A DNA stretch of 64,000 nt, from contig NZ_JADQDK010000001.1 in NCBI RefSeq assembly GCF_019263705.2, positions 1,240,001-1,304,000 on the forward strand, written 5' to 3'. Source of the stretch: Pseudonocardia abyssalis. GTDB taxonomy: Bacteria > Actinomycetota > Actinomycetes > Mycobacteriales > Pseudonocardiaceae. The notes beneath the pieces are model-generated. The model worked only from the letters and a program-made list of their open reading frames with translations, was not told the DNA's origin and searched no databases. Positions 17,501-25,610 of the stretch are shown here, piece after piece (the stretch's first letter is position 1; the number at the start of each line of letters is the position of its first letter). A program made the position numbers and the translations under genes.

Positions 17501-19906
17501 TCACGGCCGGTACCTCCGGTGCGCCGGTCGACGGAGGTCCGCGTCGCCCGTCCGGGTCGAGCGGGACGTGCCCGGCGCGGCCAGCGTGAAGTAGCTCTCC
17601 TCCTCCTGGGCGAAGTGCAGCCGGAGGATGGTGTCGAGGCCGTACAGGGTCGCCAGGACGTCCTCGACCCGGTCCTCGGGCAGCGGGGCGTCGCCGGCCA
17701 GTGCGAGGTGCACCCCGAGCCGGGCGGTGAGCCGCTCGATCTCGGCGTGGGTGCGGCTCATCGTGGCGGTCGCCTCGGGGCCGCCGAGCGGCGCGGCGAG
17801 TGCGGGGTACAGCTCGGTCTCCTCAGCGCGCTCGTGCGGCAGGATGTCCTCGACCAGCGCGGTGTGCGCCCGCCGCACGGCGTCGAGCGCGTCCCCGGAT
17901 GGGCCGATGGCCAGCCGGCTAGCCGCGTCGCGCAGCAGGGGTAGCACGGCGGACAGCGTGTCGTGCTCGGCGGAGAAGCGGTGCAGCAGCTCCTCGGTGC
18001 GCGGGGTCAGCGGCGGGGTCTCGTCGCGTCCGGGACGGAGTGCACGCAGCGCGTTGAGGATCACCGCGACGTCGATGCCCTCCTGCAGCAGCGCTCCCGC
18101 GGCCGGCGGCAGCAGCCCGGCCGCGGCGAACGCCATCGCCACGAGCGAGAGCCCCATCCCGACCGCGGCGCTCTGCACCGCGATCCGCCGCGCCCGCCGG
18201 GCGATCTCCATGGCGTCGGCGAGGTGGTCGAGCCGGTCGACGGTGAGCACGACGTCGGCCGCCTCGGACGACGCGGACGCGCCGCGGGCGCCCATCGCCA
18301 CCCCCACGGTGGCCGCGGCGAGTGCGGGGGCGTCGTTGACGCCGTCCCCGACCATGACGGTGACGTCCCGCTCGCGCTCGGCGCGGACCGCCGCGACCTT
18401 GTCGGCGGGGGACTGCCCGGCCCGGACCTCGTCGAGCCCCAGCACGGTGCCGATCTCGCGGGCCGGTTCGGCGCGGTCGCCGGTGAGCAGCACGAGCCGG
18501 CGGAACCCGGCTGCACGCAGCCGGCGCAGGGTGCGCGGGGCGTCGCGGCGCAGCGGGTCGCGCAGCAGCACCGCGCCGACGACCTGCCCGTCGACGGTGA
18601 CCCAGGAGACGGCGGTCCCGTCGAGCACGGCGCGGCCGAGCGCGGTGCGGGCCCAGCCCTCCTCCGGTGCCGGGCCCGGGCGCTTCCCGACCTCGACGGC
18701 CCGCCCGTCCACGTGTGCGGAGACCCCCCGGCCGGGCCGCTCGGTCACGTCCACGGGCATCGACAGCGGCAGGCCCCGGCGGCGGGCCGCGGCCAGGACG
18801 GCCCTGGCCAGCACGTGCGGGGAGAGCTGGTCGGCCGACGCGGCGACGGCGAGCACGTCGTCCGGACGCCACGCGGGCGCCGCGGCGACCTCCACCACGA
18901 CGGGTCGCCCGGCCGTCAGCGTCCCGGTCTTGTCCAGCATCAGGGTGCGGGCGCGGCCCAGGTTCTCCAGCGCCCCGCCGCTGCGGACCACCACGCCACG
19001 GCGCGACGCCCGGGACAGCCCGGACACGATCGCGACCGGGGCGGCGAGCAGCAGCGGGCAGGGCGTCGCGACCACCAGCACGGCGACCGCCCGCACCGCC
19101 GACCCGCTGACCAGCCACGCCGCTCCCGCGACGGCCAGTGACAGGGGCAGGAACCAGGCCGCGTAGCGGTCGGCGAGGCGGACCACCGGCGCGGTGTCGG
19201 CTCCCGCCTCCTGCGCGAGCCGGACGATCCCGGCGTAGGTGCTGTCGTCCGCGGTGGCCTCGGCGCGGAGCCCGAAGGCCGCGCCGGCGTTGACCACCCC
19301 GCTGCGGACCGCCTCCCCGACGGCGCGCTCGACGAGCCGCGACTCCCCGGTGAGGACCGACTCGTCCAGCGCGGCCGCGACGTCGGCGACCCGCCCGTCG
19401 ACGGGCACCACCTCGCCGGGCCCGACGACCAGCAGGTCCCCGGGGCGGACCGCGTCCAGCGCGACGGTCTCCAGCACGTCCCCGACCCGCCGGCGCGCCG
19501 AGCGCGGGGCGTGCTCGAGCAACGCGCGCAGGTCCTTCGACGCCCGGCGCTCGGCCGCGCCCTCCAGGGTCCGGCCGGTCGCGACCATGACCGCGATCAG
19601 CGCCCCGGCCAGGTACTCGCCGACGACGAGGGTGCCCACCAGCGACAGCACCGCGAGCAGGTCGACCCCGGCGCGGCCCCGGCGCAGCGCCACCACGACC
19701 CACCCCACGCTCGGGACGAGCGCCACGACGGTCCCGGCGGCCCAGCACGCGGCGGCGACGGCCGGGCGGCCGGCGGCCGTCGCGACCAGGCCGGCGAGCA
19801 GCCCGCCGAACGTGGCGAGCAACAGGCCGCCCTCCACCAGGGTCCTTCCGCCGCCGAACCGCATCGCCGCCTCCATCACCGTCCCGACCGGTCGCGACCC
19901 GGACAT
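17501..19906 (-). CDS. P1B-5-type metal ATPase with C-terminal hemerythrin domain
   Basis: The 801-residue protein has P-type ATPase signatures: DKTGTLT with phospho-Asp near residue 325, MVGDGVNDAPAL, and membrane motif ATPCPLL with Cys near 283. No N-terminal metal-binding domain is present. After residue 630 a hemerythrin-like region carries SAEHD, ILPHERAEE, SRTHAE and LHFAQEEE, potential di-iron ligands. A TPC motif plus hemerythrin tail defines subgroup P1B-5 (Nia-type), reported to export Ni and Fe. The ATG at 19906 is not certain; 19876 or 19864 (GGAGG five bases before) are alternatives. Confidence 0.9.
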   Translation of the reverse strand: MSGSRPVGTVMEAAMRFGGGRTLVEGGLLLATFGGLLAGLVATAAGRPAVAAACWAAGTVVALVPSVGWVVVALRRGRAGVDLLAVLSLVGTLVVGEYLAGALIAVMVATGRTLEGAAERRASKDLRALLEHAPRSARRRVGDVLETVALDAVRPGDLLVVGPGEVVPVDGRVADVAAALDESVLTGESRLVERAVGEAVRSGVVNAGAAFGLRAEATADDSTYAGIVRLAQEAGADTAPVVRLADRYAAWFLPLSLAVAGAAWLVSGSAVRAVAVLVVATPCPLLLAAPVAIVSGLSRASRRGVVVRSGGALENLGRARTLMLDKTGTLTAGRPVVVEVAAAPAWRPDDVLAVAASADQLSPHVLARAVLAAARRRGLPLSMPVDVTERPGRGVSAHVDGRAVEVGKRPGPAPEEGWARTALGRAVLDGTAVSWVTVDGQVVGAVLLRDPLRRDAPRTLRRLRAAGFRRLVLLTGDRAEPAREIGTVLGLDEVRAGQSPADKVAAVRAERERDVTVMVGDGVNDAPALAAATVGVAMGARGASASSEAADVVLTVDRLDHLADAMEIARRARRIAVQSAAVGMGLSLVAMAFAAAGLLPPAAGALLQEGIDVAVILNALRALRPGRDETPPLTPRTEELLHRFSAEHDTLSAVLPLLRDAASRLAIGPSGDALDAVRRAHTALVEDILPHERAEETELYPALAAPLGGPEATATMSRTHAEIERLTARLGVHLALAGDAPLPEDRVEDVLATLYGLDTILRLHFAQEEESYFTLAAPGTSRSTRTGDADLRRPAHRRYRP

Positions 19907-19983
19907 CACGTCGCCGGACCAGCCTCCCCGGCGTGCGGCGCCCCCGGCCAGGGTCGCCGGACCCCGGTCGGGTGGCCGGGGAC

Positions 19984-19997
19984 GGGACGAACGGACC
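19984..19997 (+). promoter_or_regulatory. Possible DosR-type operator
   Basis: GGGACGAACGGACC lies between the divergent ATPase (19906) and the membrane gene (20073). The same GGGACGAACGG core occurs before the DUF1918 gene at 39573. Confidence 0.4.
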
Positions 19998-20072
19998 GGG
20001 CGACCGGTGGCTTCCGGTCCTGCCGCCGAGCCGCGCGGGGGAGCAGCATCGACCGCGTCAGAGGAGCTGGAG

Positions 20073-20453
20073 ATGAGGTTCACCTGGAAGGACGCGGTGG
20101 CCGCGGTTCTGGTCGCGGCGATCGTGGTCCCGTACGTCGGCTACCTGGTGCGGGGCGAGATGCCCTTCGTCCAGGACCCGCGCGGCATGGCTGCCACCGG
20201 TATCGCGTTCGGTCTGGTCGCGGCTCTGCTCGCCGGGCGCGCGGCGTTCGACCCGGGCGCGCTGATCCGGACGGCACTGGGCACGGGCGTGCCCGCGCTC
20301 GGTCTCGGTGTCGCCGCGGCGTGGACCGGGTACGGGTACCTGCTGGCGGCGTTCGTGATCGCGATCGTCGTGACGTGGGCACTCGGCACCCTGATCCACA
20401 CCCGCGCCCTGCCGCCCGCGAGGACCGCCGGGCACGTGCGCCAGCACGTCTGA
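20073..20453 (+). CDS. Small membrane protein, unknown
   Basis: The 126-residue protein has three or four hydrophobic helices (about residues 8-25, 40-58, 68-88, 92-108) and a short charged tail. AGAGGAG precedes the ATG. I do not recognise a family. It is divergent from the metal ATPase. Confidence 0.7.
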   Translation: MRFTWKDAVAAVLVAAIVVPYVGYLVRGEMPFVQDPRGMAATGIAFGLVAALLAGRAAFDPGALIRTALGTGVPALGLGVAAAWTGYGYLLAAFVIAIVVTWALGTLIHTRALPPARTAGHVRQHV

Positions 20454-20537
20454 CACACAGGAGCCGTGGCCGTCACCGGCCTGCGGCCACGGCTCCACCG
20501 TTCCCCCGTCCCGACGCCGGTGCAGGAGTGACACCCG

Positions 20538-20999
20538 ATGACCGATCCACGACGTGTCGGCGGGCAACTGCGCCGGGCGGCCGACCTGCTCCGGTGCGGT
20601 GGTCTCGGCGCCGCCCGCGGTCCGTGGCTGTGGGCGGACCCGGACCCGGAGGCGGGGGCGGGGGAGCGGACGGGGCGCCCGACGAGCCCGAAGGACCTCC
20701 CGGCCTTCCCCGTGCACCCCGACCCGCACCGCGGACCCGGCCGGGCCGACGCCGCACTCGTGGACGACGCGGTCCGGTGGCCCGAGGTCCCCGCACCCCG
20801 GTCGGCGTCGTGCGGTGCCGCGCGGGTGGCGTCGGGGATCGCCCGGCCGCTGGCCGACCTTCTCGACGCGCTGGCGCCGCAGGTGGTCGCAGCCGTGGAC
20901 GCCGGTGGGTCCCTGGACGACGAGCCGTTCCGGTCGGCGCTGCGCCTGGCGGCCGCGGTCCTCGGCCCGGCCGGCGCCCGGCCCGGTCCGACCGACTGA
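20538..20999 (+). CDS. Hypothetical soluble protein
   Basis: The 153-residue product starts MTDPRRVGGQLRRAADLL, with amphipathic helices at both ends and a Pro/Gly-rich middle. No family is recognised. The ATG has GGAG eleven bases upstream. It could encode a small actinobacterial protein. Confidence 0.5.
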   Translation: MTDPRRVGGQLRRAADLLRCGGLGAARGPWLWADPDPEAGAGERTGRPTSPKDLPAFPVHPDPHRGPGRADAALVDDAVRWPEVPAPRSASCGAARVASGIARPLADLLDALAPQVVAAVDAGGSLDDEPFRSALRLAAAVLGPAGARPGPTD

Positions 21000-21027
21000 T
21001 CCGGGCCCGACGCGGCGGAGCTACCGG

Positions 21028-21080
21028 ATGCGAGCGAAGGACGTGATGAGCAGCCGGTGATCACGGTGCGGCCGACGTGA
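21028..21080 (+). pseudogene. 5' fragment of a CBS-domain gene
   Basis: ATG at 21028 starts MRAKDVMSSR, nearly the same as the start of the CBS protein at 31132 (MKARDVMTSP). A short deletion then shifts the frame, so the next bases would read VITVRPT in the right frame. Only about 50 bp of homology remain before the kinase promoter region. GGCGGAG precedes the ATG. Confidence 0.6.
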
Positions 21081-21236
21081 GGTGTGCCCGTCCGGACGAT
21101 GCACCGGTGCCGGGTGGGTGGTTGACTGGCGGCACGGTTGGAGTGACAGCCGCGGGCCTCCGGGGCCGCGCGCGTCCGATCCGGCTCGCGTGGATGGGCG
21201 GGCCCCTCGTCGAGCCCGAGGTGAGGTTGCGTTCCT

Positions 21237-23000
21237 GTGCCGTTCGATGCCCCGCGCCACCCGGTCCCCGAGCCGGCGCCGTCGGCGCCCGTCGCGGATC
21301 CGCCGGGCGTGGAGCCGGGTCTGGGACTGCTGGACGTGCCGCGTCTGGAGCTGGATCAGCTGCTCGAGCAGCTGGTGGCCCGCGCCCAGGAGGTGATGGC
21401 CACCCAGGGCCGCCTGCGCGGTCTGCTGCGCGCCACCCAGCTGATCACCCAGGACCTGTCGCTGCCGGTGGTGCTGCGCCGGATCGCGGGGGCGGCACGG
21501 GACCTGGTCGGGGCCCGCTACGCGGCGCTGGGGGTGATCGCGGCCGACGGGGGGTTGGCCGAGTTCGTGCACGTCGGGATGGCGGACGGGGAGGTCGAGC
21601 GGATCGGGCACCTGCCGCAGGGGAAGGGGCTGTTGGGTGCGTTGATCGATGACCCGCGTCCGATCCGGCTGGACCGGATCGCCGACGACCCGCGTTCGGC
21701 CGGGTTCCCGGCCGGGCATCCACCGATGGACACGTTCCTGGGTGTGCCGATCCGGGTGCGCGGGGAGGTGTTCGGCAACCTCTACCTGGCCGAGAGCACC
21801 CGGGGCGGGTTCAGCGCCGATGACGAGCAGCTCGCCACGGCACTGGCGGCCACCGCCGGGATGGCCATCGACAACGCGCGGCTCTTCGAGGCCGCCCGGG
21901 CCCGGCAGGAGTGGTTGCGGGCGACCGCGGCGGTGACGCAACGGTTGCTGTCCCCGGATGTCGACGCGCTGCAGCCGCTGCAGCTGATCGCGCGCAACAG
22001 CAGGGAGGTGGCGGGGGCCGACCTGGCCACCGTGGCGCTTCCGGACGGGGACCGGCTGCGGGTGGAGATCGCCGACGGGGATGGCGCGGAGACGCTGCGG
22101 GGTACGTTGGTGGCGGCGGAGGGGTCGCTGGCCGGGCGGGTGCTCGACACCGGTGAGCCGTTGCGGGTGGCCGGGCCGCAGGAGCTCCCCGGTCTGGACG
22201 CGCTGACCGTCCACGACCTCGACGTCGGCCCGGTGGTCGTGGTGCCGCTGCGGGGGTCGCGCCGGACGCACGGGGTGCTGACGCTGGCGCGGATGTCGGG
22301 CAGGGTCGAGTTCAGCGCCGAGGACTCCGACATGGCGGCGGGGTTCGCCAGCCAGGCATCGGTGGCGGTGGAGCTGGCCGAGGCACGCGCTGAGCAGCAG
22401 CGTGCGGCGGTGTTCGACGACCGGGACCGGATCGCGGCGGACCTGCACGACCACGTGATCCAGCGGCTGTTCGCGTCCGGGTTGTCATTGCAGAGCATCG
22501 CAGCCGCGCTCGGGCCCGGCCGGCACAACGAGCGCATCACCGGGACGATCGGTGACCTGGACGCGACGATCCGGCAGATCCGCACCACCATCTTCCAGCT
22601 CCAGCGCTCGGGTGACGCTGCGTCGGACGGGGTGCGGGGTCGGCTGCTGGGGGTGGTCGCGGAGGTGGCGCCGGCGCTGGGCCGTGATCCGGAGGTGCGG
22701 TTCGGTGGGCTGCTGGACACGCTGCCCGACGAGGTGGTGGAGGACCTGCTGGCGGTGTTGCGCGAGGCGTTGAGCAACGTCGCCCGGCACGCCCGGGCCC
22801 GCTCCAGCGAGGTCGAGGTGACGGCCGAGGCGGGTCGCCTGTGTCTGGAGGTCCGTGACGACGGTGTCGGGGTCGGTGACACGGGGCGGTGCAGCGGCCT
22901 GGCCAACATGCGACGCCGGGCGGAGCGCCACGGCGGCACCCTCACGGTGACCCCCGGCCGGCCCAGCGGCACCCGCCTGTGCTGGACCGTCCGGGTCTGA
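21237..23000 (+). CDS. DosS/DosT-like GAF sensor histidine kinase
   Basis: This 587-residue kinase has two GAF domains (about 65-215 and 235-385), a HisKA_3 dimerisation segment with phospho-His near residue 404 in DRIAADLHDHVIQRLF, and a HATPase_c end (NVARHA, DDGVG, GLANMRRR). In the first GAF, GHPPMDTFLGVP places His161 where DosS has heme ligand His149. Tyr183 in GNLYL matches DosS Tyr171. A heme-based O2/redox/NO sensor is therefore likely. GTG at 21237 follows GAGGTGAGG. No cognate response regulator is adjacent. Confidence 0.92.
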   Translation: MPFDAPRHPVPEPAPSAPVADPPGVEPGLGLLDVPRLELDQLLEQLVARAQEVMATQGRLRGLLRATQLITQDLSLPVVLRRIAGAARDLVGARYAALGVIAADGGLAEFVHVGMADGEVERIGHLPQGKGLLGALIDDPRPIRLDRIADDPRSAGFPAGHPPMDTFLGVPIRVRGEVFGNLYLAESTRGGFSADDEQLATALAATAGMAIDNARLFEAARARQEWLRATAAVTQRLLSPDVDALQPLQLIARNSREVAGADLATVALPDGDRLRVEIADGDGAETLRGTLVAAEGSLAGRVLDTGEPLRVAGPQELPGLDALTVHDLDVGPVVVVPLRGSRRTHGVLTLARMSGRVEFSAEDSDMAAGFASQASVAVELAEARAEQQRAAVFDDRDRIAADLHDHVIQRLFASGLSLQSIAAALGPGRHNERITGTIGDLDATIRQIRTTIFQLQRSGDAASDGVRGRLLGVVAEVAPALGRDPEVRFGGLLDTLPDEVVEDLLAVLREALSNVARHARARSSEVEVTAEAGRLCLEVRDDGVGVGDTGRCSGLANMRRRAERHGGTLTVTPGRPSGTRLCWTVRV

Positions 23001-23168
23001 GGACCGGACGACCCACGGCGGTGTCGGCGCCGCCGGCCGGGTGTCACCCGCGCGACGGGCCGGACGGCCCCCGCCGCCGGGACGGTCGCCGCTGCCGCCG
23101 GACGGGCCGTCGCGGCCATCATCGTCCGACGGTCGACGGTCGACGGTGGGTGCGGTGTGGAGGACGGG

Positions 23169-23750
23169 ATGACGCGGCGACAGCGTCCCGCCGACGGGCG
23201 GACGGCCAGAGCGGGTCGGCGGTTCACCGATGTCCTGGAGGACCTGGCCGCATGGATACTGACCTCGGCGGGGGCGTTCGTGCTGGTGGCGGCGATCCTC
23301 AGCGGGTTCGCAGCGCATGCGGACGCGGCCCTGCGCGTCCGCGAGGAGCGGGCGACCCGCACGACCGCCGAGGCGGTCCTGCTCACCGACGCCCCGGTCG
23401 TCAGAGGGGCGAAGGGCTCGGCTCCCGGCCGGGTCCGGGTCGAGGCCCGCTGGACCGCCCCCGACGGGTCCCTCCGCACCGGGCAGGTGTCGGCGGCGGC
23501 GGGCGCGCCGGCGGGTAGCCCCGTGACCGTCTGGGTCGACCGCGACGGTCGCACCGTGGCCCCGCCCGCCGACGAGGCGGGCGCCATGGCTGTCGGCGGG
23601 ATCGTGGCGGGAGGTCTGCTGCTGATCGGGGGACTCGTGCTCGGCTCGTGCTGGGCCGGTGTCCGGCTGGTCACCGGCCGGGTCAACGCGGCGCGCTGGG
23701 AGCGCGAGTGGGCCCGGGTCGGACCCGAGTGGAGCGGTGAACGGAGGTGA
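23169..23750 (+). CDS. Rv1733c-like membrane protein (second copy)
   Basis: The 193-residue protein parallels that at 7076: a membrane helix near 35-58, a loop with VEARWTAPDG and VTVWVDRDGRTV, a second helix near 145-170, and a tail ending RVGPEWSGERR (FGPEWSRSGR in the other copy). Two copies in one island suggest duplication. GGAGG stands before the ATG at 23169; an upstream in-frame GTG at 23157 is less likely. Confidence 0.85.
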   Translation: MTRRQRPADGRTARAGRRFTDVLEDLAAWILTSAGAFVLVAAILSGFAAHADAALRVREERATRTTAEAVLLTDAPVVRGAKGSAPGRVRVEARWTAPDGSLRTGQVSAAAGAPAGSPVTVWVDRDGRTVAPPADEAGAMAVGGIVAGGLLLIGGLVLGSCWAGVRLVTGRVNAARWEREWARVGPEWSGERR

Positions 23751-23813
23751 CCGTCCCGACGTCGGCCAGGCGGGTCGGACCTCGGCGCCGCGCCGCGCCG
23801 CATCGGACGGCGG

Positions 23814-24673
23814 TTACCCGCCGGTGGTTCCGGCCCCTGTCACCCCGGCTCTCGTCACCCCGACCCCTGTGGCCGCGTCCTCGGAGGTGCATGGACCGGC
23901 ACGACGGAGCCGGCACCCGCGCAGTGCCCGGTCGCGCAGCGCGGCCCGGGTCTCCGGCACCTCCAGCGGCTCGCTGAGCGGGCAGCCGGCCATCCCCACC
24001 TGCGTGGCGAGCAGCACCACCGCGCTGAGCGCCTCCCCGGCCCGCAGCCGCGACGGTGGGTCGTCCCCCGTGGTGCCGAGGACGGCGAACAGCGCCCCGT
24101 CGGGTTCGACGGGGAACGGCTGCTCGATGGTCCCCTCGGCGTACCGGCGCGCCCCGGGCGTGCTGGCCGGGGTGTGCAGGCGGTTGCGGGCCGGGATGCC
24201 GTCCCTGCCGTCGGACCGCCCGGCCCACAGCGCCGACTCGATCCGTCGCCCCGGCCGGTCGGGGGACCGCGCGGCGTCGGCGATCGCGGTGAGCAGCGCC
24301 CTGCGGGTGTGCGGTTCGGGACCGGGTGCAGCCTCGCGCCCTGGGCGGCCGCGCGGTCCATCAGCCTGCCCAGCAGCGCGTCGGGCACCCGGCGGTCGCG
24401 GAACCGGCGCCGGTCGGTGGTGCGGTGCGCGATCGCCGCCGCCGCGGTGTCGTCGTCACCGGGCAGCGCCGGGTAGGGCTCGAGCACGGCCAGGTGGTCG
24501 GGGTCGGCCGGGTCCGGGAAGCGGACGACGGCCGCACCGAACCCGGCCGCGGCGAGGGCGACGCGCGCGTGGTGCAGCGTGGCGCCGCAGCAGGAGGAGG
24601 TCACGGCGTCGGGGTCGGTGGCACTGAGCCACCGTCGTGCACCGACGCGGCCCGGCTCAGGGTCGTACGGCAT
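23814..24673 (-). pseudogene. Broken Acg-family nitroreductase
   Basis: From 24673 the minus strand reads RWLSATDPDAV, CCGATLHHARVALA and RTTDRRRF in one frame to about 24,315. The family sequence then continues in another frame (RDGIPARNRLHTPAS, GEALSAVVLLATQ, CPLSEPLEVPETR) to a TAA at 23814. The N-terminal APSVHNxQPW region is missing and the C-terminus deviates. Truncated at both ends plus frameshifted, so non-functional. Confidence 0.8.
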
Positions 24674-25376
24674 CCGGCCGGTCGGCGGACTCGGACGACG
24701 GGGCCGGCGCGGTCGTGCCGTGCGCCGGCTTGTCGGTCACCGACACACCCCCGAACACCGCCGTCGCGTTGACGGTGAGGACGGGCGCGTCGGCCGGAAG
24801 AGGCCCGTGGCCCCGCGTCTTGTCCTCGTAGCCGCCGAAGACCGGCAGCCCGCGCAGCACGATCCGCCAGCCCGGCGGCACGAGCACGTCGACGCCCCCG
24901 AACAGCGCGAGCGCGTCCACCCGCGCGGCCCGGTCGATGTGCGCGTCGCGCAGGTCGAGCGTGGCGCCGCCGAACATCGCGGAGACCTCGGCGTGGTCGA
25001 GGTGCGCGGAGGTGCTGCGGACCGTCGATCCGCCGAGGACCGCCAGCGCGGCGGCCTCGTTCCCGGTCGAGCGCCTGCGGGCCGGCCCGGAGAGCACCAG
25101 CAGCCCGACGACGATCAGCAGAGCGGGCCAGAGCAGGTCGCGCAACGGCCAGTCCTGCACGTCGGCGAGCAGCGCGACCCCGATGGTGGTCACCACGAGC
25201 GGGCCGAACGACGGGCTCCGCTGGGCGACCATCGCCGCCAGCCCGAGGCCGATCACCACGAGCGGCCACCACCGGGCCGTGACCGTGCCCGCGTCGATCA
25301 CACCGGCCGCCCCGAGCAGCCCGACGACCCCGAGCCCGATCAGCACGATCCCCATCCACACCCGAACCGGTTGCAC
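24657..25376 (-). CDS. LiaF-like envelope stress membrane protein
   Basis: The 239-residue protein has four short membrane helices in the first 110 residues (LiaI/LiaF-type) and a beta-rich toastrack domain at about 125-225, with repeated LGG/FGG turns (AVLGGSTV, AMFGGATL, ALFGGVDV, AVFGGVSV). LiaF proteins restrain cell-envelope stress signalling. Start is GTG at 25376, five bases after GGGAGGA. A related toastrack protein is at 53264. Confidence 0.8.
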   Translation of the reverse strand: MQPVRVWMGIVLIGLGVVGLLGAAGVIDAGTVTARWWPLVVIGLGLAAMVAQRSPSFGPLVVTTIGVALLADVQDWPLRDLLWPALLIVVGLLVLSGPARRRSTGNEAAALAVLGGSTVRSTSAHLDHAEVSAMFGGATLDLRDAHIDRAARVDALALFGGVDVLVPPGWRIVLRGLPVFGGYEDKTRGHGPLPADAPVLTVNATAVFGGVSVTDKPAHGTTAPAPSSESADRPDAVRP

Positions 25377-25610
25377 GGCTCCTCCTCCCGTTGCGCGGCG
25401 GCGTGAGCGCGATCGGCCCGTGTGCGCCGCGGCCGACGTCCTCGGCTGCAGCCATTGCGCCTCCGTCGGGGCGCGCACGGGCACGGGCCACCGGTCCGGA
25501 TGTGCGGGCCGTCGGGCCGCACAGCGGTGGGACGATCGGCCTCCGGTCGCGGAGCGCGGCGACGGGGATCGGGGTGCCGCCGACGGACTTCCCGGGCGCG
25601 TCCCGGTGGC

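Noticed and set aside
21122..21150. A sigma-70-like promoter (TTGACT) before the DosS-like kinase
   Set aside because: No acceptable -10 element at the right spacing was found.
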